Shown here: piece after piece, positions 43,593 to 53,765 of the stretch
Numbering within the stretch: the stretch's first letter is position 1
How the letters are laid out: each line of letters starts with the position of its first letter
Source: Gammaproteobacteria bacterium
GTDB lineage: Bacteria > Pseudomonadota > Gammaproteobacteria > Burkholderiales > Burkholderiaceae_C
Direction: 5' to 3'
Assembly: GCA_018820395.1 (NCBI GenBank)
Contig: JAHJOG010000259.1
Span: 18,797-82,796, forward strand
DNA: 64,000 nucleotides
The notes under the pieces: model-generated
What the model saw: the letters and a program-made list of their open reading frames with translations, nothing else
Database searches by the model: none
Told to the model about the DNA's origin: nothing
Made by a program: the position numbers and the translations under genes

Positions 43593-44579
43593 ATGACCGT
43601 CAAGACCTTGGCAAAGCTGGTGGGCTACGGCCTCATCGCTGTGGTCGGCGCGATCTTTCTCGCGCCCCACTCGGGCGCCGAGAGCGCGTATCCCGAGCGC
43701 CCGATCACGATGGTGGTTCCGTATCCCGCGGGCGGTTCGGCGGACATCCTGGCGCGCACGCTGGGACAGAAGCTGGCCGAGCGGCTCGGGCAGCCGGTGG
43801 TGGTCGAGAACAAGGCCGGCGCTGGCACCGCCATCGGCGCGCGCTTCGTCGCTGGCGCGGCGCCGGACGGCTACACCTTGCTGATGGGCACGGTCAGCTC
43901 GCAGGCCATCAATCCCGCGATGAACAAGGTGGGCTACGACCCGGTCAAGGGCTTCACGCCCGTCGCGCCGCTGGCGTCCATCCCGTTCGTGCTGGTCGCC
44001 AACCCGTCGTTCGCGCCGAAGAACCTGGCCGAGCTGCTCGCGCAGGCCAAGGAACGTCCCGGTGAGCTGGCCTATGCTTCTGCCGGGCCGGGCACGTCGA
44101 ATCATCTTGCCGGCGAACTGCTCGCAAGCGCGGCCGGCGTCAAGCTGCTTCACGTTCCCTACAAGGGCAGTGCGCCCGCGCTGAACGACGTGCTGGCCGG
44201 GCAGGTCCCGCTGATGTTCGACCTGCAGGCCACCGCATTCCCCAACGTTCGCTCCGGCCGGCTGAAGGCGCTGGCCGTCACGGGAAAGACGCGCAGCGAA
44301 CTGCTGCCCGACGTGCCCACGGTGATGGAAAGCGGTCTGCCGGACTACGAGGTGACGGCGTGGTTCGGCGTCTTCGCGCCGGCGGGGTTGCCCAAGCCCA
44401 TCCGCGATCGCCTCAACCAGGAGATCTCTGCCGTCGTCGGCACGCCCGACATGCAGAAGCGGCTCAACGCGCTGGGCGCGGTGCCCGAGCAGGATTCGCC
44501 CGAGAAGTTCGCCGCCTTTGCCCGGAGCGAAGCCGACAAGTGGGCGGGCGTGCTCAAGAAGGCCGGCCTCGCCGAATGA
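43593..44579 (+). CDS. Bug/TctC-family periplasmic binding protein
   Basis: A 328-residue secreted solute receptor of the tripartite tricarboxylate transporter type. It has an N-terminal signal peptide (about 1-30) followed by the diagnostic YPERPITMVVPYPAGGSADI and LLMGTVSSQAINPAMNK. These proteins bind carboxylates, and betaproteobacteria carry many orphan copies without TctA/TctB nearby, as here. The gene lies 18 bp after the diiron protein and 25 bp before the esterase, so the three are probably co-transcribed. Confidence 0.92.
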   Translation: MTVKTLAKLVGYGLIAVVGAIFLAPHSGAESAYPERPITMVVPYPAGGSADILARTLGQKLAERLGQPVVVENKAGAGTAIGARFVAGAAPDGYTLLMGTVSSQAINPAMNKVGYDPVKGFTPVAPLASIPFVLVANPSFAPKNLAELLAQAKERPGELAYASAGPGTSNHLAGELLASAAGVKLLHVPYKGSAPALNDVLAGQVPLMFDLQATAFPNVRSGRLKALAVTGKTRSELLPDVPTVMESGLPDYEVTAWFGVFAPAGLPKPIRDRLNQEISAVVGTPDMQKRLNALGAVPEQDSPEKFAAFARSEADKWAGVLKKAGLAE

Positions 44580-44604
44580 GCTGCAGAGCGCAGGCGAGTC
44601 GCCC

Positions 44605-45534
44605 ATGACCGCATCGACGATGCGGGGGCCGGAAGGGCCGTCCGAGCTGCGAGCCCTGTTGGCCGAATTGGGCCCGCGCTGGGGCTCGGACCTGCCGGGC
44701 CACAGCCAGCGCGTCAAGGACGCCTACGCGCCGCTGTTGGCCGCCGCGCCGAAGTCCGGAACCGAGGTCGTGCGCGACATCGCCTACGGTGAGCATGCCC
44801 GGCAGGTGCTCGACATCTTCCGTCCTGTGCACGCGCGGCAGGCGCCGGTGGTCGCCTTCGTGCACGGCGGGGCCTTCGTGCGCGGCGACAAGCGCGCCAG
44901 CGCCGAGATCTACGACAACGTGTTGCACTGGTTCGCCCGTCAGGGCTTCGTTGGCGTCAACATCGAATACCGGCTGGCACCCGAGGCGCGACATCCGGAG
45001 GGCGCGAGGGATGTGGCGCAGGCCATGGCTTGGCTCGGCGACCACGTCGCCGAGTTCGGCGGCGATCCTGCCCGCATGCTGCTGATCGGCCATTCGGCGG
45101 GTGGAACGCATGTCGCGACTTATGCCTTCGATCCGGCGCTCGGGCCCGGCGTTTGCAAGGCCCGCGCGATTGTCCTGGTGTCGGCCCGCCTGCGCGCCGA
45201 CCAGTCACCCGAGAATCCCAATGCGCGTGGCGTCGCGGCCTATTTCGGGGACGATGCGACCGCGTACGAACGCCTGTCGCCGATGGCGCATGCTGCCGGC
45301 AGCGAAGTTCCGGTCTTCATCGTGACCGCCGAGTTCGAGAATCCGCTGCTCGACGTCTACGGGTTTGATTTTGCGCAACGTCTTGCAGCGGCCCGCGGAA
45401 ATGCGCCGCGCTTCCTGCAGATGCGGGGTCACAATCACATGTCGATCGTCGCGCACTTCAACAGCGCGGAAGAAAGCCTGGGCCGGGAGATCCTCGACTT
45501 CTTTGCCGCGCTGCCGGAACAGGGAGAGCGGTAG
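44605..45534 (+). CDS. Alpha/beta hydrolase, HSL-type esterase
   Basis: A 309-residue serine hydrolase. The oxyanion motif HGGAF is at 87-91, and the nucleophile Ser164 lies in IGHSAGGTH. The catalytic acid is expected in the segment around [11 protein letters not shown], and the His lies in [12 protein letters not shown]. It is related to kynurenine formamidase and hormone-sensitive-lipase-like esterases; the substrate is unknown. The ATG at 44605 is preferred to upstream in-frame codons, which overlap the previous gene. It is probably the third gene of the LysR-controlled set. Confidence 0.85.
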   Translation: MTASTMRGPEGPSELRALLAELGPRWGSDLPGHSQRVKDAYAPLLAAAPKSGTEVVRDIAYGEHARQVLDIFRPVHARQAPVVAFVHGGAFVRGDKRASAEIYDNVLHWFARQGFVGVNIEYRLAPEARHPEGARDVAQAMAWLGDHVAEFGGDPARMLLIGHSAGGTHVATYAFDPALGPGVCKARAIVLVSARLRADQSPENPNARGVAAYFGDDATAYERLSPMAHAAGSEVPVFIVTAEFENPLLDVYGFDFAQRLAAARGNAPRFLQMRGHNHMSIVAHFNSAEESLGREILDFFAALPEQGER

Positions 45535-45550
45535 AGGGGTTCGTCGATCG

Positions 45551-45580
45551 CTTGAATTCCGTGCGCGCGGCCCGACATGT
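45551..45580 (+). promoter_or_regulatory. Sigma-32 (heat-shock) promoter of clpB
   Basis: CTTGAAT (45551-45557), a 13-bp spacer and CCCGACATGT (45571-45580) match the RpoH consensus CTTGAA / CCCCATnT closely. It lies 19 bp before the clpB start. Confidence 0.72.
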
Positions 45581-45598
45581 CGGGAAACGGAGCTTTTC

Positions 45599-48220
<2,622 letters not shown>

Positions 48221-48225
48221 CGCCG

Positions 48226-48552
48226 ATGTTCAATTTTCTCTTGCGCGTCGTTCTGTTCCTCCTCGGTCTCGTGTTCGCGGCGAGCCTGGCCGTGGCCGTG
48301 CTGCTGCTGGCCGCGGTGTGGGGTTTGCGCTACGGCTGGGCGCGGCTCACCGGCAAGCCGGTGCAGCCGTGGGTCATGCGCTTCGATCCGCGCGGCGGTT
48401 TCGACATGTTTCGCGGCGCAGCCCGCCCGCGTGGGCCGAGCGCGGCCGACGTCGCAGCCGCGCGCGCCATGGGTGAAACCGACGACAGCCCGGTGCGCCC
48501 CATCGATGGCACGGTGACCGACGTGCAGGCCCGGCCCGTGCGCGGCGACTGA
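48226..48552 (+). CDS. Small membrane protein of unknown function
   Basis: A 108-residue protein with one or two closely spaced hydrophobic helices (about 4-33, FLLRVVLFLLGLVFAASLAV and onward) and a polar, Pro/Arg-rich tail. It starts 5 bp after the clpB stop, so it is probably co-expressed with clpB, and it precedes arfB by 14 bp. No named family is recognised. A membrane-stress function would fit the neighbours but is speculation. Confidence 0.75.
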   Translation: MFNFLLRVVLFLLGLVFAASLAVAVLLLAAVWGLRYGWARLTGKPVQPWVMRFDPRGGFDMFRGAARPRGPSAADVAAARAMGETDDSPVRPIDGTVTDVQARPVRGD

Positions 48553-48566
48553 GGCTCGCGGCTGCC

Positions 48567-48965
48567 GTGTCGATCCTCGTCGATCCGCAGCAGGTCGAAT
48601 TCACGGCGATCCGCGCGCAAGGCGCGGGCGGTCAGAACGTCAACAAGGTGTCCAGCGCGGTGCATCTGCGCTACGACATCCCTGCGAGCTCGCTGCCCGA
48701 AGACGTGAAGGAGCGGCTGCTTGCGCTGCGCGACAGCCGCATCACCCAGGAGGGCGTGCTGGTGCTCAAGGCGCAGCGTCACCGCAGCCAGGACATGAAC
48801 CGAGCCGACGCCTTGCTGCGGCTTCAGGAACTCGTCGACAGTGTCGCCGTACCGCCGCGCGTGCGGCGGCCGACCCGCCCCGGGCGCGCAGCGCGCCAGC
48901 GCAGGCTGGACAGCAAAGGCCAACGCTCCGAGATCAAGGCGCTTCGGTCTGCGGTGAAAGACTGA
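48567..48965 (+). CDS. arfB: Alternative ribosome-rescue peptidyl-tRNA hydrolase ArfB
   Basis: A 132-residue release-factor-like protein that frees ribosomes stalled at mRNA ends. The catalytic GGQ is at 21-23 within RAQGAGGQNVNKVSS, and the C-terminal tail is rich in Arg and Lys (RRPTRPGRAARQRRLDSKGQ), as needed to enter the empty mRNA channel. No stop-codon recognition domain is present, which excludes RF1/RF2. Translation starts with GTG at 48567. Its 3' end overlaps the convergent SulP gene by 32 bp. Confidence 0.92.
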   Translation: MSILVDPQQVEFTAIRAQGAGGQNVNKVSSAVHLRYDIPASSLPEDVKERLLALRDSRITQEGVLVLKAQRHRSQDMNRADALLRLQELVDSVAVPPRVRRPTRPGRAARQRRLDSKGQRSEIKALRSAVKD

Positions 48966-50628
48966 CTTCCAGGCTCGCCAGAGCTTCGGCATCGGTCCGA
49001 TAGACGAAGAGGAGCGGCCCGGGCGCCAGCAGGCCGGCGCGCTCGAGCAAGAGCTGCACCGGCAGCTTGAGCCCGCTCAGGTGCAGCCGCACCCCTTTGG
49101 ATTCGAGCAGGCGCCGCACCGCGCCGAAAATCTCCGACCCCGTCACGTCGATGCGGTTGATCGGCTGGGCGAAGAGGCACACGTCGGTGAGGTTCGGACG
49201 CTCCGCGAGCGCGGTGGTGATGTTGCGCTCGAGCGTGCTGGCGGTTGCGAAGTCGAGCGGTGCGTCCATGCGCAGTGCGTAAAGCGTCGGCGCGAGCGCG
49301 GGCAGATTCCAGATGCCGCGATCGCGCAGGCTGCCGTCGGGGTGCAGGCCGACCTCGATGATGCGCGGGTGCAGGTGCCCGTACATGAAATGGCCGAGGC
49401 TCATCAGCAAGCCGGCCAGCACGCCCCAGTAGATCGAAGGCGAGGTCAGAACGGTGAGCACGAACGTCACGCCCGCGGTCACCGCCTCGATGCGGGAGAC
49501 GCGCCACAGCGCGACGAACTGTTGCGGCCGCACCAGGCCGAACATGGCGATCACCACGATCGCCGCGAGCACCGACTGCGGCACGTGATAGAGCAGCGGC
49601 ATGGCCCACAGCAGGGCGGCGCCGATGAGCAGCACGCAGGCCACCGTGGCCCACCCGGTCTGCGCGCCAGCGTACAGGTTGATGGCCGAGCGCGAGAACG
49701 AAGAGCTCGTCGGGAAGGCGCCCGAAAACGCCGATGCGATCTTGGCAAGCCCCTGGCCGATCAGGTCCTGGTTTTCGTTCCAGAGCCGGCCGGCGCGCGC
49801 GTTGTCGACCTTGGCGCTCGACGCGGTTTCGAGAAAGCTCACCAGCGTGATCATGATCGCCGGCAGGAGCAAGGCGCCGAAAGTGTCGAAGGGCAGCAGG
49901 CCGGGCCAGTAGAACGAAGGCAGGCCCGAGGGGAGGGTGCCGACCACCGCGCCGCCCTTGAGCGCATAGCCGAACAGCGCGCTGAGCGCTGCGGTGGCGC
50001 CGACCACCAGCATCGGTGCCGGAAAGCGCGGTATGCGCTGCTTGGCGACCCACAGCGCGGCCAGGCTGCCGAGACCGAAGGCGATCGCGATCAGGTCCGG
50101 CATCGGGCCCTGCAGCAGTTGGCTGGGCGAGCGGCCCGTGAAGCCGAAGAGCGCCGGCACCTGAGACAGCACGATCAGCACCGAGGCCGCCTGCGTGAAG
50201 CCCATCAGCACCGGCGAATTCACCAGCCGCAGCACCCAGCCGAAACCGCCGAAGCCGAGCACCAGCTGAATGGCACCGGACATCAGTGCCAGCCACACGG
50301 CCAGCTGGACCCATTCGCTGCTGCCGGGCACCGCGAACGGCCCGATCGATGCCGCCACCAGCAGGCTCGACAACGCCGTCGGTCCGACCGACAGCCGCGT
50401 CGATGCACTGAACAGGACGCCGATGAGCGCCGGAAGCAGCGAGGCATACACCCCAGTGACGAGCGGCATGCCCGCCAGCGCTGCGTAGGCCACGCCCTGG
50501 GGGATCACCATCAGCGCGACGGTGATGCCGGCCATGGCCTCGCCCGTGAGGAGCGCGCGATCGGGGCGCGGCCAGGTCAGGAAAGGAAACCAGCGTTCGA
50601 GCTTTTCGCGATTCAAGGAGAGTGCCAT
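48934..50628 (-). CDS. SulP-family anion transporter with STAS domain
   Basis: A 564-residue inner-membrane transporter for sulfate, bicarbonate or another anion. About 12-14 helices fill residues 25-420, beginning with the family's GITVALMVIPQGVAYAALAG and including TRLSVGPTALSSLLVA and FPTSSSFSRSAINLYAGAQT. A C-terminal STAS domain (about 440-555, PINRIDVTGSEIFGAVRRLL) completes the protein. The ATG at 50628 is selected by homology to the N-terminus; no strong ribosome-binding site is seen. No carbonic anhydrase or cys genes adjoin, so the substrate is open. Confidence 0.9.
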   Translation of the reverse strand: MALSLNREKLERWFPFLTWPRPDRALLTGEAMAGITVALMVIPQGVAYAALAGMPLVTGVYASLLPALIGVLFSASTRLSVGPTALSSLLVAASIGPFAVPGSSEWVQLAVWLALMSGAIQLVLGFGGFGWVLRLVNSPVLMGFTQAASVLIVLSQVPALFGFTGRSPSQLLQGPMPDLIAIAFGLGSLAALWVAKQRIPRFPAPMLVVGATAALSALFGYALKGGAVVGTLPSGLPSFYWPGLLPFDTFGALLLPAIMITLVSFLETASSAKVDNARAGRLWNENQDLIGQGLAKIASAFSGAFPTSSSFSRSAINLYAGAQTGWATVACVLLIGAALLWAMPLLYHVPQSVLAAIVVIAMFGLVRPQQFVALWRVSRIEAVTAGVTFVLTVLTSPSIYWGVLAGLLMSLGHFMYGHLHPRIIEVGLHPDGSLRDRGIWNLPALAPTLYALRMDAPLDFATASTLERNITTALAERPNLTDVCLFAQPINRIDVTGSEIFGAVRRLLESKGVRLHLSGLKLPVQLLLERAGLLAPGPLLFVYRTDAEALASLEVSLSPQTEAP

Positions 50629-50677
50629 TCGGATGCGCGGCGAACGGTTGCGCCGCACGCGCCGATCATACGGGCGC

Positions 50678-51550
50678 CTACGACTTCCTCTTGTGTTGGA
50701 AGGAGGTCGGCGACTGGCCGGTCGCCGCCTTGAACATCGCGCAGAACGCGCTGTCGGTGGCATAGCCGCTCGCTGCGGCGACCTGGCTCACCGCCATGCC
50801 GCGCGCCAGGAGCGGCAGCGCATGCGCCAGCACCGCCTGCTGCCTCCATTGCTGCCAGCTCATGCCGAGCTGATCGCGGAACAGGCGCGCGACCGTTCGC
50901 TCGCTCGCGCCGATTGCCTTGGCGCGCTCGGTCAGCGTTTCGCGGTTGGCCGGATTGCGCAGCAGCGCTTCGCACAGGTGGCGCAGACGCTTGTCCGCGG
51001 GCAAGGGCACGTCGATGCGGATCTGCGTGGCGCGCTCGAGCTCGTCGACCAGGAGCGGCGCGATCCAGCGCTCGCGCTGCGCGGCATGCGGGTCGGCCGG
51101 TTGCAGGCCATCGGGCGTGGTGTCGAGCGACAGCATCAGGGCACGCAGCAGGGGGCTGATCTCGAGCACCTCGCACTTTTCCCACGCCGGCCCGAGCCAG
51201 GTGTGCAGGTAGACAGTGCGCAGCTCGGCGTCCTCGATCAGGGTGATGCTGTGGGGCATGTCGGCCGGCACCCAGAGTGCGCGCGACGGCGGCACGATGT
51301 AGCTGCCGTCCTGCGTGCTCAGGCGGATCACGCCGCGCGTCGAGTAGGTGAGCTGCGGCCACGGGTGGGTGTGCAACTCGACCAGCGTGTCGGCCTTGAG
51401 AAAGACCTCTTTGGCGCGCAGCGGGCGGACCGCGTCCGGCGCATAGAGATGCGGTGTTTGCGGCCCGATGCGCAGCGTGGCGGCAGCTGGGGAATCGTCG
51501 CCGCGCGCTGTCGCCGCGGCAGTCGGAAGATCGGATGCACCGGAAGGCAT
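50678..51550 (-). CDS. AraC family transcriptional regulator with cupin sensor
   Basis: A 290-residue regulator. The N-terminal half is a cupin (ELHTHPWPQLTYSTRGVIRL, MPHSITL). The C-terminal half has two HTH motifs (about 185-285; GASERTVARLFRDQLGMSWQ and AAASGYATDSAFCAMFKAAT). It belongs to the NimR/YdiP-like group that often represses a divergent efflux gene. It is divergent from the MFS gene with a 104-bp shared control region, supporting that role. Confidence 0.9.
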   Translation of the reverse strand: MPSGASDLPTAAATARGDDSPAAATLRIGPQTPHLYAPDAVRPLRAKEVFLKADTLVELHTHPWPQLTYSTRGVIRLSTQDGSYIVPPSRALWVPADMPHSITLIEDAELRTVYLHTWLGPAWEKCEVLEISPLLRALMLSLDTTPDGLQPADPHAAQRERWIAPLLVDELERATQIRIDVPLPADKRLRHLCEALLRNPANRETLTERAKAIGASERTVARLFRDQLGMSWQQWRQQAVLAHALPLLARGMAVSQVAAASGYATDSAFCAMFKAATGQSPTSFQHKRKS

Positions 51551-51654
51551 GGTTTCGACAAAACTTGTCTCGGTATCGCCATTCTGCCGCAGCAGGACGG
51601 AATACGATCAGGGTCAACCCGAAGCATCCAGGCCTCGCACCCAGGCCCACTTTC

Positions 51655-52896
51655 ATGTCCGCGACCGACTCTGCTGCCGATTCCCCCACCCTGCGCACCG
51701 ACGCCAAGTTGATCGGTCTCGTCGGCCTCGCGCACGCCATCAGCCACTTCAGCCAGCTCATCCTGCCGCCGCTCTTCCCCTGGATCAAGGATGCGTTCAA
51801 CGTGAGCTACACCGAGCTCGGGGCGGTGCTCACGGTGTTCTTCGTCGTCTCCTGCGTGGTGCAGGCCGCTTCGGGCTTCGTCGTCGACAAGCTCGGGCCG
51901 CGACCGGTGCTTTTCGCGGGGCTGGGCATGCTCGCGCTGGCGGCGTTCGGTTATGCGATGGCACAGAGCTACGCGATGCTGCTGGCCACCGCCGTGGTGG
52001 CTGGTGCGGGCAATGGCGTCTTCCACCCGGTCGACTACACGCTCTTCAACCGCAAGGTCGCACCGACCCGGCTCGGCCATGCCTACAGCGTGCACGGCAT
52101 CACCGGCAGCCTGGGTTGGGCTCTGGCGCCCGCGCTCGTGGTGCCCATCGCAATGGCGTTTTCGTGGCGCATCGCGCTCGCGACCGCGGGGTCGCTGGCG
52201 GTGATCGTGATCGCGGTGCTCTGGTTCAACCGCAGCGTGCTCGCGCTCGACGTCAAGGCGGTGCAGAAGGCCACGGGTTCCAACGGCGCGGCCGAAGGTG
52301 AATTCGCTTTCCTGACGATCCCGGCCGTGTGGATGTGCTTCGGCTTCTTCTTTTTCTATGCGATGTCGCTGAGCGTCGTGCAGACCTTCGCACCCGCCGC
52401 CGCCGGGCAACTGCACGCAGCGCCGGTGGCGCTCGTCGCGGTGTGCCTCACCACCTACATGGTGGCCAGTGCCGGCGGCATGGTGCTGGGCGGCTTTCTG
52501 GCGTCCGACCCGGCGCGCTGCGAGCGCATCGTCGGCGCCGGCTTCGGTGTCGCGGCCGTCGTGGCCTTGTTGCTGGCGTTCGCGAGCTTTCCGGCGTCGA
52601 TGGTGCCGGTGCTCTTCGGCGCGATGGGTTTCGCCGCAGGCATCGCCGGGCCGTCGCGCGATCTGCTCGTGAAGCGCTCGACGCCGGCCAATGCGTCGGG
52701 CCGCGTCTACGGTGTGGTGTACGCGGGCCTGGACATCGGCCAGGCGGTGGCGCCGCTGATCTTCGGCCGCCTGATGGACAACGGCCGATACACGGCCGTG
52801 ATCCTGGGCCTGGCGCTGGTGCAGGGCGTGCTGATCGCGAGCGCCTTCAACGTTCGCCGCGCCCGCCGCGAGGTCTACGTGCCGGCGTCGGCCTGA
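51655..52896 (+). CDS. MFS transporter
   Basis: A 413-residue major-facilitator protein with twelve predicted helices. The signature DKLGPRPVL after helix 2 and the segment HAISHFSQLILPPLFPWIKD resemble fosmidomycin-resistance-type exporters. The substrate is unknown. The ATG at 51655 (MSATDSAADSPTLRTDAK) is used because the upstream open frame overlaps the divergent AraC gene. Control by that AraC regulator is likely from the arrangement. Confidence 0.88.
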   Translation: MSATDSAADSPTLRTDAKLIGLVGLAHAISHFSQLILPPLFPWIKDAFNVSYTELGAVLTVFFVVSCVVQAASGFVVDKLGPRPVLFAGLGMLALAAFGYAMAQSYAMLLATAVVAGAGNGVFHPVDYTLFNRKVAPTRLGHAYSVHGITGSLGWALAPALVVPIAMAFSWRIALATAGSLAVIVIAVLWFNRSVLALDVKAVQKATGSNGAAEGEFAFLTIPAVWMCFGFFFFYAMSLSVVQTFAPAAAGQLHAAPVALVAVCLTTYMVASAGGMVLGGFLASDPARCERIVGAGFGVAAVVALLLAFASFPASMVPVLFGAMGFAAGIAGPSRDLLVKRSTPANASGRVYGVVYAGLDIGQAVAPLIFGRLMDNGRYTAVILGLALVQGVLIASAFNVRRARREVYVPASA

Positions 52897-52902
52897 GCGC
52901 GC

Positions 52903-53418
52903 TCAAGCCGCGGCGAGCGTCGCACCCAGGCGGTCGAGGTTCTCGATCGTCCGGGCACAGGCTTCGGCGACTTCGGTTCCCTTGATCGCGAAGTGCCGGT
53001 GGAAATACTTCCGGTGTTCCACATGTTCGTGGAAGTGATGTGGCGTCAGCACGGCCGACAGCATGGGCACATCGGTCTCGAGCTGCAACTGCATCAGCGC
53101 ATCGACCACCGTGCTGGCGACGAACTCGTGACGATAGATGCCACCGTCGACCACCAGCGCACAGCCGACGATGGCGGCGTAGCGGCCGGAGCGCGCGAGC
53201 CGCTTGGCGTGCAGCGGGATTTCGAACGCGCCCGGCACTTCGAAGAGGTCGATGACGTCGCGTGCATGACCCTGGCGCTGCATTTCTTCGAGAAAGGCGT
53301 CGCGCGCCTGGTGGACGATGTCGGAATGCCATTGCGCCTGCACGAAGGCGATGCGCGTGCCGCGCCGGGTGCCGGCGTTGCCGACGGCGGAGAGGGGAAG
53401 GTCGTTGATCTGACTCAT
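52903..53418 (-). CDS. ribH2: 6,7-dimethyl-8-ribityllumazine synthase, RibH2 type
   Basis: A 171-residue enzyme for the penultimate step of riboflavin synthesis. The lumazine-synthase core VPGAFEIPLHAKRLARSGRY is clear. DGGIYRHEFVASTVVDALMQ and TPHHFHEHVEHRKYFHRHF place it with the RibH2 (type II, decameric) branch known from Brucella and Mesorhizobium rather than the usual RibH. It stands alone, without ribB or ribE, but behind an FMN riboswitch. It is convergent with the MFS gene. Confidence 0.9.
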   Translation of the reverse strand: MSQINDLPLSAVGNAGTRRGTRIAFVQAQWHSDIVHQARDAFLEEMQRQGHARDVIDLFEVPGAFEIPLHAKRLARSGRYAAIVGCALVVDGGIYRHEFVASTVVDALMQLQLETDVPMLSAVLTPHHFHEHVEHRKYFHRHFAIKGTEVAEACARTIENLDRLGATLAAA

Positions 53419-53463
53419 GGTTTGCCTTGAAAGGGTTGGCCTGAATCAGGGCGCACGAAGCCG

Positions 53464-53496
53464 TCACGAAAGGCAGGCGCGCGAACGCGGCTGCCC
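53464..53496 (-). terminator. Expression-platform hairpin of the FMN riboswitch
   Basis: GGCAG and an inner CGCG pair with CGCG and CTGCC (53472-53495), followed on the minus strand by TTTC. It probably forms the terminator used when FMN is bound. Confidence 0.45.
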
Positions 53497-53514
53497 TCGT
53501 AGCGGAATCGCGCT

Positions 53515-53680
53515 CTCTTTCATCCGGACTGTGACCGTCGGCCCCGGGATCGCACCGGGTCTGCTGACCCCGCAACGCATGGCGCGCCGCGGGCGCTCGC
53601 GGGCTCGTGCGATGCGTGTCGCCACGCCATCGCCATCACCGCCGGTGGGGAGTTCCACCCCGCCCTGAGAACGCTTGCTC
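53515..53680 (-). promoter_or_regulatory. FMN riboswitch (RFN element)
   Basis: On the minus strand the leader contains the conserved RFN blocks: GTTCTCAGGGCGGGGTG (about 53675-53657), CCCCACCGGCGGT next to it, then GGGTCAGCAGACCCGGTG, ATCCGGGGCCGACGGTCA-like sequence and AGTCCGGATGAAAG at the 3' end (about 53535-53518). FMN binding switches off the downstream ribH2 gene. The element and its platform account for almost all of the 347-bp gap 53419-53765. Confidence 0.93.
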
Positions 53681-53765
53681 CGGCATTCGGCCGGAGCAGA
53701 AAAGATTGTAGGGACCCGTCGCGCGACGTGCAGTCGCCCAGGCGGCAAAGCCCTTCGGCCGGGGC

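Noticed and set aside
42672..44717. 681-codon minus-strand frame across three plus-strand genes
   Set aside because: Spans the diiron protein, the Bug receptor and the esterase start, all recognisable on the plus strand; no motif of its own.
49081..50733. 550-codon plus-strand frame opposite the SulP gene
   Set aside because: Charged, repeat-like translation without domains; SulP on the minus strand has full transporter and STAS motifs.
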